Source: Chloroflexota bacterium
GTDB lineage: Bacteria > Chloroflexota > Anaerolineae > Caldilineales > Caldilineaceae
NCBI GenBank assembly: GCA_018969295.1
Contig: JAGWYN010000018.1
Location: forward strand, 1-64,000
DNA: 64,000 nt
Direction of reading: 5' to 3'
Shown here: in pieces, positions 28,336-36,813 of the stretch
How the letters are laid out: every line of letters begins with the position of its first letter
Position numbering within the stretch: the first letter of the stretch is position 1
Notes under the pieces: generated by a model
Told to the model about the DNA's origin: nothing
What the model saw: only the letters and a program-made list of their open reading frames with translations
Databases searched by the model: none
Program-made: the position numbers and the translations under genes

Positions 28336-28367
28336 GTCCGGCGCTGTCTCCGTAGACAGCGCCGGAC
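28336..28367 (+). terminator. Hairpin after the GH172 operon
   Basis: A perfect 14-bp stem (GTCCGGCGCTGTCT and its complement) with a 4-base loop begins 7 bases after the last GH172 stop. No U-tract follows, so it may act with Rho or as a 3' stabiliser. Confidence 0.65.
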
Positions 28368-28406
28368 AACGCTGTCCCCCTCCCCAACCCATCCTGCTGC
28401 GAAAAA

Positions 28407-28451
28407 CCTGGCCATCTGACCGTTCAGCGGTCAGCCAGGCTCTGCTACACT
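28407..28451 (+). promoter_or_regulatory. Promoter with overlapping inverted repeat, acyl-CoA synthetase operon
   Basis: TTCAGC (28423-28428), 17-base spacer, TACACT (28446-28451). The -35 box lies inside the inverted repeat CTGACCG-TTCAG-CGGTCAG (28416-28434), which is itself framed by CCTGGC/GCCAGG. This is the geometry of a repressor operator, but a terminator of the upstream operon is also possible. Confidence 0.5.
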
Positions 28452-28503
28452 GTAAAGAGATAAGGCATCGAGATGGTACCCTCTTCCCGGAGGAGGTAGC
28501 GCA

Positions 28504-30315
28504 ATGGAATGGCAACCGATCCACAAATCACTTGCTGCGCTGCAGGTATCCCCCAATCTTGTCGACTATGTACAGAGCTGTCGCACCTTTGACTGGGCAC
28601 AAGTCCATCGGGCGTTGACAGGGTTGCCCGACGGGCAGGGGCTCAACATCGCCTATGAAGCGGTCGACCGCCATGCCAGCGGCCCCCGTCGCAACCATCT
28701 GGCCCTGCGCTGGCTAGGCAAAGAGGGGGAGGTGCGCGATTTTACCTATGCCAGCCTGGCAGAGCAAAGCAACCGCTTTGCCAACGTGCTGTGCACACTG
28801 GGGGTGAACAAGGGAGATCGTATCTTCGTGCTGGCCAGCCGGATCCCAGAACTCTATATCGCCGTGCTGGGCACACTCAAACAGGTCTGCGTGCTCTGCC
28901 CGCTCTTTTCAGCCTTCGGCCCCGGGCCGATCGAGCAGCGTCTGGCCCTTGGCGACGGCCGGGTGCTGGTCACGACCGAACGGCTCTTCCAACAACGCAA
29001 AATCGCCGAAATGCGGGCGCGGCTGCCGACGTTGGAGTATGTGCTGTTGACCGACGTCCCTGCCCACCTGGACAGCTCTGTGCTCTCGCTGCCCCAGCTG
29101 ATGGCGGCAGCCTCCCCCCAGTTCACGATTCCGCCGACCGCCCCAGAAGAGAACGCCCTGCTGCACTTCACCAGCGGCACCACAGGCAAGCCCAAGGGGG
29201 CACTTCATGTCCACCAGGCCGTGCTCTTCCACTATATGAGCGCCCACTATGCCCTCGACCTGCACCCGGACGATGTCTTCTGGTGCACCGCCGACCCAGG
29301 CTGGGTCACCGGCACCTCGTACGGAATCAGCGCCCCCCTCTGCCATGGCGTCACCCTGATCGTGGACGAGGCCGAGTTCGACGCCGCCCGTTGGTACCAG
29401 ATCCTGGAAGAACAACAGGTCACCGTCTGGTACACCGCCCCCACTGCGATCCGGCGGCTGATGCGCATGGATCTGGAGCCACGCCAACAGTATGACCTCA
29501 GCCACCTGCGCTTCATCGCCAGCGTCGGTGAACCGCTCAACCCCGAGGCTGTGAACTGGGGAGTCAACAGGCTCCATCTGCCGATCCACGACAACTGGTG
29601 GCAGACAGAGACCGGCGGCATCATGATTGCCAACTATGCGGCGATGGAGATCCGCCCTGGGTCGATGGGGCGCCCGCTGCCTGGGATCGAAGCAAGGATC
29701 GTCGAGCTGCTCGAGAACGGCCATGTGCGCGTGGTCGACAGCCCCACCGTCGAAGGCCACCTGGCCCTGCGCCCGGGCTGGCCCTCGATGTTTCGCGGCT
29801 ACTGGCACGACGAGGAGCGCTACGCCCGCTGCTTTGTCGATGGCTGGTACATTTCTGGGGATCTGGCCAGGCAGGACGAGGAAGGCTATTTCTGGTTTGT
29901 CGGGCGCGCCGACGACATCATCAAAACTGCCGGCCATATGGTCGGCCCCTTCGAGGTGGAAAGCGCACTGCTCACCCACCCGGCGGTGGCCGAGGCCGGT
30001 GTCATCGGGGTGCCAGACCCCGTGATCGGCGAAGTGGTCAAGGCTTTTGTATCGCTCAAACCCGCTTTTCAACCGAGTGAGACGCTCCGGCTGGAGCTGA
30101 TCGGCTGGGGGCGCGCCAGGCTGGGCTCCGCCGTAGCCCCCAAGCTGATCGAATTCCAGGACAACCTGCCCAAAACACGCAGCGGCAAAATCATGCGCCG
30201 CCTGCTCAAGGCACGCGAACTCGGGCTGCCAGAAGGAGATCTGTCGACGCTGGAAAGGTCTGCCGAAGAGGCTGAGAGCGGCGCGACCGACGCCGCAAGG
30301 AGTGTGTTGCCGTGA
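28504..30315 (+). CDS. Acyl-CoA synthetase, acetate-CoA ligase type
   Basis: Activates a short carboxylic acid to its CoA thioester through an acyl-adenylate. The 603-residue protein has the AMP-binding P-loop LHFTSGTTGKPKGALHVH, DNWWQTETGG, the hinge region WYISGDLARQDEEGYFWFVGRADD and the C-terminal catalytic Lys in PKTRSGKIMRR. Length and motifs fit AcsA-type acetyl-CoA synthetases; propionate or another short acid cannot be excluded. ATG 28504 follows GGAGGAGG. The stop overlaps the GTG of the E1 gene (GTGA), so it is co-translated with an oxo-acid dehydrogenase. Confidence 0.9.
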   Translation: MEWQPIHKSLAALQVSPNLVDYVQSCRTFDWAQVHRALTGLPDGQGLNIAYEAVDRHASGPRRNHLALRWLGKEGEVRDFTYASLAEQSNRFANVLCTLGVNKGDRIFVLASRIPELYIAVLGTLKQVCVLCPLFSAFGPGPIEQRLALGDGRVLVTTERLFQQRKIAEMRARLPTLEYVLLTDVPAHLDSSVLSLPQLMAAASPQFTIPPTAPEENALLHFTSGTTGKPKGALHVHQAVLFHYMSAHYALDLHPDDVFWCTADPGWVTGTSYGISAPLCHGVTLIVDEAEFDAARWYQILEEQQVTVWYTAPTAIRRLMRMDLEPRQQYDLSHLRFIASVGEPLNPEAVNWGVNRLHLPIHDNWWQTETGGIMIANYAAMEIRPGSMGRPLPGIEARIVELLENGHVRVVDSPTVEGHLALRPGWPSMFRGYWHDEERYARCFVDGWYISGDLARQDEEGYFWFVGRADDIIKTAGHMVGPFEVESALLTHPAVAEAGVIGVPDPVIGEVVKAFVSLKPAFQPSETLRLELIGWGRARLGSAVAPKLIEFQDNLPKTRSGKIMRRLLKARELGLPEGDLSTLERSAEEAESGATDAARSVLP

Positions 30316-32342
30316 AACGCCAACCGTTGCGTAGCCGCAAGAGAGCTGCCGTCGAACGAGAGCATGGGCTGCAGTTGTTGCATGCCATGCTGCGCGTTCG
30401 ACGGCTGGAAGAGAAATGTTACGAGTTGTACAGCGCAGGCAAAATTCGTGGTTTCATGCATCTCTACGACGGCGAAGAAGCGATCGCAGCAGGCACCCTG
30501 CAGGCGCTGACGCCGGCAGACGCGGTCGTGGCCACCTATCGCGAGCATGCCCATGCTCTGCTGCGCGGGGTCAGCGCCGGGGCAATTTTTGCCGAAATGT
30601 ACGGCAAACAGGAGGGCTGTGCCGGCGGGCGCGGGGGCTCCATGCATCTGTTCGACCGGGAAAGCCGCCTCTACGGCGGCAATGCGATCGTCGGCGGCCA
30701 CCTGCCCCTGGCAGTCGGGATGGCGCTGGCCGACAAGCTGCAGTCGCTCGACCGGATCACCTGTTGTTTCTTCGGCGACGGCGCAGTCGCTGAAGGAGAA
30801 TTTCATGAGTCGCTCAACCTGGCCGCCCTCTGGCAGGTGCCTGTGCTCTTCGTCTGCGAAAACAACCGCTACGCCATGGGCACAGCGCTGGAACTGCACC
30901 AGGCCGAACCCGATATTGCTAAAAAAGCCGCCGCCTATCGGCTGGAAGCACATGCGGTCGACGGAATGGATGTGCTGGCAGTCGAGCAGGCGGCCCGACA
31001 GGCTGTGGCCCGCATCAAAGCTGGCGGCGGCCCCCAGCTGCTCGAGTGCCGCGCCTACCGCTTTCGCGCCCACTCGATGTTCGACGCCGAACTCTACCGA
31101 GACAAACAAGAGGTGCAGAGCTGGCGCCAACAGGACCCGATCGCCCGCTTCAGCGCCCAACTGCACACCGACGGCCTGATCTCCGCAGAAGACCTCACCG
31201 ATCTCGAACAGCAGGTCCAGTCGGAAATCGCAGAAGGGGTTGCCTTCGCCGAAGCTGGCACCTGGGAGCCTGTCGCCGACCTGGAACGGTTCGTCTATGC
31301 CGAAGAGGAGACGCCAGCCGCCCGCTATACGCTGCCCGAACCACAACCGCCGACCGGCGAAACCCGCACGCTGACCTACCGCGAGGCCCTGCGCGAAGCC
31401 CTGCACACCGCCCTTGAACGAGACCCCCGGGTCTTTCTGATGGGAGCCGACGTGGGCCGCTACGGCGGCTGTTTCGCCGTGAGCAAAGGCTTGTTGGATG
31501 AGCTCGGCGAACCACGGATCCTCGGCACTCCCCTTTGCGAATCCTCCTACACCGGGGCCGGCATCGGGGCCGCCCTGGCCGGCATGCTCCCGATCGTCGA
31601 AATCATGACCTGCAATTTCAGCCTGCTGGCCCTCGACCAGATCCTCAACAACGCTGCTACCCTGCTGCATATGTCGGGCGGACACTTCCCCGTCCCGATC
31701 GTGATCCGCATGGCGACCGGCGGCGGCAAGCGGCTAGGGGCCCAGCACTCCCATACCTTCGACGGCTGGTACGCCCATATCCCAGGTCTCAAAGTGCTGG
31801 CCCCCGCCACCGTGGAAGATGCACGCGGGATGTTGGAAAGCGCACTGGCCGACCCCAACCCTGTGCTGATTTTTGAGAACTCGCTGCTCTACAACCTGAA
31901 GGCAGAGCTGCCAGCCAACGCTGGCCCACTCCCGATCGACAAGGCAGCGGTGCGGCGCAGCGGCAGCGACCTGACGATCGTCGCCTATGGCATGGCCCTG
32001 GTCAAAGCCCTGGAAGCAGCCTCTCTCCTGGCCGCGGAGGGGATCGAATGCGAGGTCATCGACCTGCGCACGCTGCGCCCCCTTGACGACGCCACCCTCA
32101 TGGCCTCGGTGGCCAAGACCCACCGTGTGCTGGTCGTCGACGAAGGCTGGCGCAGCGTCAGCATTGCCGCTGAAATCAGTGCCCGTATCATGGAACAAGC
32201 CTTCTATGAACTGGACCAGCCCGTCCAACGGCTCTGTGGCGCAGAAGTGCCGATGCCCTACGCCCCCCAGCTGGAAGATGCCGCACTCCCACAGGTGGAA
32301 AGCCTGGTGGCTGCTGTGAAAGCAATGGTGAACCATGGCTGA
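30312..32342 (+). CDS. 2-oxo acid (pyruvate/acetoin/branched-chain) dehydrogenase E1, alpha-beta fusion
   Basis: Thiamine-diphosphate-dependent E1 of 676 residues with both subunits in one chain. The alpha part (1-320) has the TPP motif GDGAVAEGEFHESLNLA ending ENN and the entry YREHAHALLRG. The beta part (about 350-676) has PLCESSYTGAGIGAALAGM, ILNNAATLLHMSGG and GGGKRLGAQHSHTFDGW. These beta motifs match pyruvate/acetoin-type E1 beta chains. It hands an acyl group to the lipoyl E2 encoded next, whose start overlaps by 8 bases. No E3 is nearby. GTG start, coupled to the synthetase gene. Confidence 0.9.
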   Translation: MKRQPLRSRKRAAVEREHGLQLLHAMLRVRRLEEKCYELYSAGKIRGFMHLYDGEEAIAAGTLQALTPADAVVATYREHAHALLRGVSAGAIFAEMYGKQEGCAGGRGGSMHLFDRESRLYGGNAIVGGHLPLAVGMALADKLQSLDRITCCFFGDGAVAEGEFHESLNLAALWQVPVLFVCENNRYAMGTALELHQAEPDIAKKAAAYRLEAHAVDGMDVLAVEQAARQAVARIKAGGGPQLLECRAYRFRAHSMFDAELYRDKQEVQSWRQQDPIARFSAQLHTDGLISAEDLTDLEQQVQSEIAEGVAFAEAGTWEPVADLERFVYAEEETPAARYTLPEPQPPTGETRTLTYREALREALHTALERDPRVFLMGADVGRYGGCFAVSKGLLDELGEPRILGTPLCESSYTGAGIGAALAGMLPIVEIMTCNFSLLALDQILNNAATLLHMSGGHFPVPIVIRMATGGGKRLGAQHSHTFDGWYAHIPGLKVLAPATVEDARGMLESALADPNPVLIFENSLLYNLKAELPANAGPLPIDKAAVRRSGSDLTIVAYGMALVKALEAASLLAAEGIECEVIDLRTLRPLDDATLMASVAKTHRVLVVDEGWRSVSIAAEISARIMEQAFYELDQPVQRLCGAEVPMPYAPQLEDAALPQVESLVAAVKAMVNHG

Positions 32343-33480
32343 ATTTCGAATGCCCAGCCTGGGTGCAGACATGCAGTCAGGCAAATTGCTCGAATGGAAG
32401 GTCGCACCAGGGACCCTGGTCAAACGCGGCCAGGTCGTCGCAGTGGTCGGAACCGAAAAAGGAGACATCGAAGTAGAAGTCTTCGAGGAGGGCCTCATCC
32501 AAAATTTTGCTGTCCAAGAAGGAGCAGAGGTGCCGGTCGGAGCGCCGCTGGCCTGGATCGACGGGGGAGCAGCCCACCCTGGCCAGCCCGAGAAGAATGC
32601 CCCTCCCCCCGCAGTCGAAAAGACCGAACAGCGGATCCGGGTCTCGCCGCTGGCTCGTAAACTGGCTGCCGAACTGGGTGTCGACCTGACACAGATCCAG
32701 GGCAGCGGCCCACATGGGGCCATCGACAAAGACGACATCGAACGTGCCGCCCGGCAGACAGCCCCTCCCCTGCCTGCCGCAGAGGGCACGCCCGGCAAAG
32801 CTGATTTTCAGGCCGGAATGCGACGGGCGATCGCGCTGGCCATGACCCGTGCCAATCGCGACATCCCCCACTACTATCTGGAGTGCCGCATCGACATGAC
32901 ACGGGCACTCTCCTGGCTGGAAGCCGAAAACCTGAAGCGCCCAATCCAGAATCGGCTGCTGCCTGCAGTTCTGCTCATCAAAGCAGTGGCCAAAGCACTG
33001 GTCAAAGTACCACAGCTCAACGGCTACTGGACAGAAGACGCGCTGCAGATCGCCGAAGGGATCCACATCGGCTTTGCCATCGCGCTGCGCCAGGGAGGAC
33101 TGGTCACACCTGCGATCCACCATGCTGACCTCCAGGGGGCCGACGAACTGATGGCAAACCTGCGCGACCTGATCCTGCGCACGCGCTCGGGCCGCCTGCG
33201 CAGTTCCGAATTGACCGACGCCACGATCACAGTCACCCACCTGGGCGACCTGGGCGTCGAGAAGGTCTTTGGCGTCATCTACCCACCCCAGGTGGCCCTG
33301 GTGGGGTTCGGAAAGATCTCAGAAGAAGTCTGGGTTGAAAAGGGCATGCTCGGCGTGCGGCCGGTCCTGCATGCCACACTGGCCGGCGACCATCGCGCCA
33401 GCGACGGCCGCACCGGCGCTGAATTTTTGGAGTCGCTCGACCAGCTGCTGCAAGCACCCGAAGCGCTCTTCGCTGCCTAG
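32335..33480 (+). CDS. Dihydrolipoamide acyltransferase (E2)
   Basis: Core acyltransferase of the oxo-acid dehydrogenase complex, 381 residues. One N-terminal lipoyl domain carries the target Lys42 in VVGTEKGDIEVE. It is followed by a Pro-rich linker, the peripheral subunit-binding domain RVSPLARKLAAELGVDLTQI ending GSGPHGAIDKDDIE, and the catalytic domain with DHRASDGRTGAEFL near the C terminus (catalytic His and the DG pair). A GD replaces the more common KA after the lipoyl Lys. The acyl acceptor is normally CoA; the following acyl carrier protein gene makes ACP an additional candidate. Confidence 0.93.
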   Translation: MAEFRMPSLGADMQSGKLLEWKVAPGTLVKRGQVVAVVGTEKGDIEVEVFEEGLIQNFAVQEGAEVPVGAPLAWIDGGAAHPGQPEKNAPPPAVEKTEQRIRVSPLARKLAAELGVDLTQIQGSGPHGAIDKDDIERAARQTAPPLPAAEGTPGKADFQAGMRRAIALAMTRANRDIPHYYLECRIDMTRALSWLEAENLKRPIQNRLLPAVLLIKAVAKALVKVPQLNGYWTEDALQIAEGIHIGFAIALRQGGLVTPAIHHADLQGADELMANLRDLILRTRSGRLRSSELTDATITVTHLGDLGVEKVFGVIYPPQVALVGFGKISEEVWVEKGMLGVRPVLHATLAGDHRASDGRTGAEFLESLDQLLQAPEALFAA

Positions 33481-33504
33481 CTGCGGAGAAAGGAGACCCT
33501 CTTG

Positions 33505-33777
33505 ATGAACGCTGTAAAAAACTTTGGCCCCAAAGAGCTGCGCCAGATCGTGCTCAGCCAGCTGCATGGGCTGGCACCAGAGGCAGATCTCAGCACGCTG
33601 CGCCCACACGACGATCTCCGCGAAACGCTCGAGATCGACTCGTTCGATTTTCTCAACTTCTTGATCGCACTCGACCAGGAAGTAGGGGTGGAAATTCCCG
33701 AGAAAGACTACGGCAAGGTCGGCACACTGGCTGGGTTGATGGACTATCTGCTGGTGCGCCTGCCAGAGGCGACGTAG
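33505..33777 (+). CDS. Acyl carrier protein-like phosphopantetheine protein
   Basis: The 90-residue protein carries the phosphopantetheine site Ser46 in TLEIDSFDFLNFLIAL, with the acidic four-helix pattern of acyl carrier proteins. ATG 33505 behind AAGGAG is preferred over TTG 33502. It is the last gene of the synthetase-E1-E2 operon, 24 bases after E2. It is not next to fatty-acid synthesis genes, so a dedicated role for the acyl group made by this operon is likely. The local sequence DSFDF differs from the housekeeping DSLDx. Confidence 0.88.
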   Translation: MNAVKNFGPKELRQIVLSQLHGLAPEADLSTLRPHDDLRETLEIDSFDFLNFLIALDQEVGVEIPEKDYGKVGTLAGLMDYLLVRLPEAT

Positions 33778-33809
33778 CAGCTTCCGTCGATGCCATTCGC
33801 AGCACCGTG

Positions 33810-33838
33810 TTGAATTCACGCCCCTCACGGTGTATACT
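33810..33838 (+). promoter_or_regulatory. Promoter of the histidine kinase gene, leaderless geometry
   Basis: TTGAAT, 17-base spacer, TATACT, with the ATG only 7 bases after the -10 box. Transcription should start at or beside the start codon. No Shine-Dalgarno sequence is present. Confidence 0.65.
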
Positions 33839-33845
33839 CTACCTG

Positions 33846-35366
33846 ATGACCATTCGCCTGCGCCTGACCCTCTGGTACACCGCCTTGCTCGGGCTGACCC
33901 TGATCCTCTTCAGCGTGGCGGTCTATTCGGCTTTGGCTGCCAATTTGCGCTTTCAACTCGAACAGAGCGCTGCATCCCAAGCCCGCAATATCGCCGCCGC
34001 AGTCGCCCAGCAGTTCCAGGGAGATGTGCTGGTCCTGCGCAGCCGGGCAGACAACCTCTTCTTTCCCCAGGTCGAACTCTTTGCTCTGTCGGTCGGGGCC
34101 CAGCTCTTGGATCTGGATGGAGCTGTCCTCAAACGCAGCGACAACCTGGGAGATCTGCCGGTCCCCAGCCATGCCGAGACCGTGCCCCGGCTCGTCGCCG
34201 GCCAGGATCATCGTTTTTATTACATCGCCGCCGACGGCGCATCTTTTTTGGTCTATACAGTTCCCCTGGTTGTCAACGGTCAGCTGATGGGGGGCATCCA
34301 GCTGATCCTGCCTGTCACAACAGCACTGACCGCCCTGACCCAGGTCAACCGCTATCTGATCCTGGGCACGATGATCAGCCTGCTGCTGGCTGCCATCGTC
34401 GGCGCTTTCCTGGCACGCCGGGCCCTGGCCCCGGTCGACACGATTACCGAAATCGCAAACGCCATCACCCGCACGCACGACCTGAGCAACCGCATCGACA
34501 TTCGCGACAACGCCAGCGAGGTGGGCCGGCTGGCTGCCACCTTCAACGCGATGCTGGACCGCATTCAGCAGCTCTTTCAGTCGCAAGAAAGACTTTTGGG
34601 AGATGTCAGCCATGAGCTGCGCACGCCGCTGACCACCATTCAGGGCAATGTTGAGCTGTTGCAGCGGATGGCTGCCACCGCCAATGGGGCGCTGCCCCCG
34701 GCAGCGGTCTCCGCACTGCTGCAGGAGTCGTTGCGTGAGGTACAGGCCGAAGTCGGACGCATGAACAAACTGATCGGCGACCTGTTGTTGCTGGCGCAGG
34801 CAGACAGCGGCGCGCTGCAGCTGCAGATGGGGCCGGTCGAGATGGATACCATGCTGCTGGAAGTCTACCGGCAAAGCCGACGGCTGGTCGAACACTACAA
34901 AGGACGCCCCGATGCCCTGGAGATCCGTCTGGGCAGCGAAGACCAGGCCCTGGTGCGCGGGGACCGTGAACGGCTCCGCCAGGTTCTCACCAATCTGGCA
35001 GAAAATGCCGTCAAATATACCCCAGAAGGAGGCACTGTCACCTTCAGCCTGGAAGTGTCCAACGGATGGGTCTGTGTTGCAGTGACCGACACCGGAATCG
35101 GCATCAACGAAGAACAGCAAGCTGCCATTTTTGAACGTTTTTACCGCACAGACAAAGCCCGCAGCCGGGAACTGGGAGGCAGCGGGCTTGGACTCAGCAT
35201 TGCCCAACGGATTGTGCAGGCGCACAACGGACACATCACGGTACACAGCCAGCTCAATGTCGGCAGCAAATTCTCGGTCTGGCTGCCCGAGTTCCAGCAA
35301 GAGCTGCGGACAGAAACCCCGCTCAACCTGAAAAACAGGGTCATCCTGGGGCAGACACGCCAGTGA
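33846..35366 (+). CDS. Two-component sensor histidine kinase
   Basis: Membrane sensor kinase of 506 residues. An N-terminal membrane helix (LWYTALLGLTLILFSVAVYS) and a second near 175-200 (YLILGTMISLLLAAIVGAFL) enclose an extracytoplasmic domain. A HAMP domain follows, then the phospho-acceptor LLGDVSHELRTPLTTIQ, N-box NLAENAVKYTPEG, DTGIGI and GGSGLGLSIA. The start at 33846 is fixed by the promoter, which leaves only 7 bases between the -10 box and ATG. The likely partner is the OmpR-type regulator at 37807-38484, which is on the opposite strand 2.4 kb away. Confidence 0.93.
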   Translation: MTIRLRLTLWYTALLGLTLILFSVAVYSALAANLRFQLEQSAASQARNIAAAVAQQFQGDVLVLRSRADNLFFPQVELFALSVGAQLLDLDGAVLKRSDNLGDLPVPSHAETVPRLVAGQDHRFYYIAADGASFLVYTVPLVVNGQLMGGIQLILPVTTALTALTQVNRYLILGTMISLLLAAIVGAFLARRALAPVDTITEIANAITRTHDLSNRIDIRDNASEVGRLAATFNAMLDRIQQLFQSQERLLGDVSHELRTPLTTIQGNVELLQRMAATANGALPPAAVSALLQESLREVQAEVGRMNKLIGDLLLLAQADSGALQLQMGPVEMDTMLLEVYRQSRRLVEHYKGRPDALEIRLGSEDQALVRGDRERLRQVLTNLAENAVKYTPEGGTVTFSLEVSNGWVCVAVTDTGIGINEEQQAAIFERFYRTDKARSRELGGSGLGLSIAQRIVQAHNGHITVHSQLNVGSKFSVWLPEFQQELRTETPLNLKNRVILGQTRQ

Positions 35367-35394
35367 TTCCCAATCGGCTGCTCAAATGGGCTGC

Positions 35395-36711
35395 TCACCG
35401 CCTGACCAGCGGCAGGTAGCTGGTGTAGGGCTCGACGTCGACAATCTGCTCGACAATCTGGTAGACGGTGCCGCTGCCCAAACCAAGCAAATAAAGCTCA
35501 CCGGCCTCATCTTCCCCCAGAGAGACGATCCCCTCTGTGCTGTCGAGCTCCAATCTCTTGGGCGTCCAACCGCTGTCCCCACTCTGTTGGATGCTCCAGA
35601 GCCGACCTTGCACATAGTCGGCAAAAAAATAACGTCCGCTGAGCCTGGAAAAACGGCTGCCCCGATAGACATACCCGCCAGTCACCGAACGTCCCTCCTC
35701 GCGCGGGTAGACCAGGATCGGCGGCTGGTAGGAAGCTGTGCAGCGCTCGGTCAAACGATAAGGAAGCTCGCCTTCATAACAGTTCCAGCCAAAGTTCAGC
35801 CCACCAGGTTCACCGGCTGGGTGCAGGTGAATCTCCTCCTGCTGATTCTGGCCGACATCCCCAATCCAAAGGTCGCCAGTCTGGCGGTCAAAGCTGAAAC
35901 GCCAGGGATTGCGCAGCCCCCAGTCCCAGATTTCTGGCTGGGCATTGTCCTGCCCGACAAACGGGTTGTCGGGTGGCAGATGGTAGGTGCCCGTCGGCCC
36001 TACCTGGATTCGCAAAATTTTGCCCAGCCAGGTCGACAGATCCTGGCCGGCCCCCAATGGGTCGCCGCTGCTGCCCCCATCCCCCAGCCCAATATACAGA
36101 GCGCCGTCGGGCCCAAAGACAATCAGCCCACCGTTGTGATTGGTGTAGGGCTGGTTGCGCAGCAGGATGCGTTCTTCGCTCTCAGCGTCGGCCAGATTGG
36201 GGTCAGCGGTCACACGAAAACGTGCCACCACCGTGTCAAACCCATCATTGGTGCCCTGGTCGCCCGCTTCGGGCTGCACCAAATTTTTGTCGCGATGGTT
36301 GTAGTAGACCAGAAAATAGCCTGTGTCGGCGTACTCTGGAGGAAAGGCGATGCTCAACAACCCAGCTTCGCCGCTGTTGCCGACCCGATCGGTGATGTCG
36401 AGAAAGGGCTCTTCGCGTACGCTGCCAGCCTCAATAATTTTGACCCGCCCAGCTTTCTCGACCACAAAAAGCCGCCCCGACCCATCCCCCGCATGGGTGA
36501 GGTAAACAGGCTGGTTGAAGCCTGCGGCGACCTTCTGTAGAACCACTGCATCGGTGGCCTGTACATCCCCCGCTGTAGAGGCGCCCAACAGCGTGGCCGT
36601 TGTCAAAACCGTGAGCAGAAAAGTGGCCAGCAGCTGCCAGGGATCGGAAAAGAGCGTTGAACTCTGCAACCCGGGCCTCCAGGACAAAACACAGCGCAAC
36701 CCTTCTGACAT
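35395..36711 (-). CDS. Secreted PQQ-dependent sugar dehydrogenase-like beta-propeller
   Basis: Glucose/sorbosone dehydrogenase family (soluble PQQ aldose dehydrogenase fold), acting outside the membrane. The 438-residue protein starts with an N-terminal signal/anchor (LLATFLLTVLTTATLLGA). Family marks are FNQPVYLTHAGDGSGRLFVVE, NHNGGLIVFGPDGALYIGLGDGG and LRNPWRFSFDRQTGDLWIGDVGQ. Start: AAGGAGG touches a first ATG at 36717 and is 6 bases from ATG 36711, so 36711 is used. The chain ends SYLPLVRR, a C-terminal pattern common in secreted proteins of this phylum. Third gene of an operon with the response regulator. The substrate is unknown, and many relatives have no proven activity. Confidence 0.85.
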   Translation of the reverse strand: MSEGLRCVLSWRPGLQSSTLFSDPWQLLATFLLTVLTTATLLGASTAGDVQATDAVVLQKVAAGFNQPVYLTHAGDGSGRLFVVEKAGRVKIIEAGSVREEPFLDITDRVGNSGEAGLLSIAFPPEYADTGYFLVYYNHRDKNLVQPEAGDQGTNDGFDTVVARFRVTADPNLADAESEERILLRNQPYTNHNGGLIVFGPDGALYIGLGDGGSSGDPLGAGQDLSTWLGKILRIQVGPTGTYHLPPDNPFVGQDNAQPEIWDWGLRNPWRFSFDRQTGDLWIGDVGQNQQEEIHLHPAGEPGGLNFGWNCYEGELPYRLTERCTASYQPPILVYPREEGRSVTGGYVYRGSRFSRLSGRYFFADYVQGRLWSIQQSGDSGWTPKRLELDSTEGIVSLGEDEAGELYLLGLGSGTVYQIVEQIVDVEPYTSYLPLVRR

Positions 36712-36813
36712 TGACATCCTCCTTCTGGGGCAGCGAAAAACGTTGACCGTCCAGAGCTTCTGCCAGTACAGGCGGGCGCAGCACAAGTACCGATGGACGT
36801 ACGCCCGCCTGTG

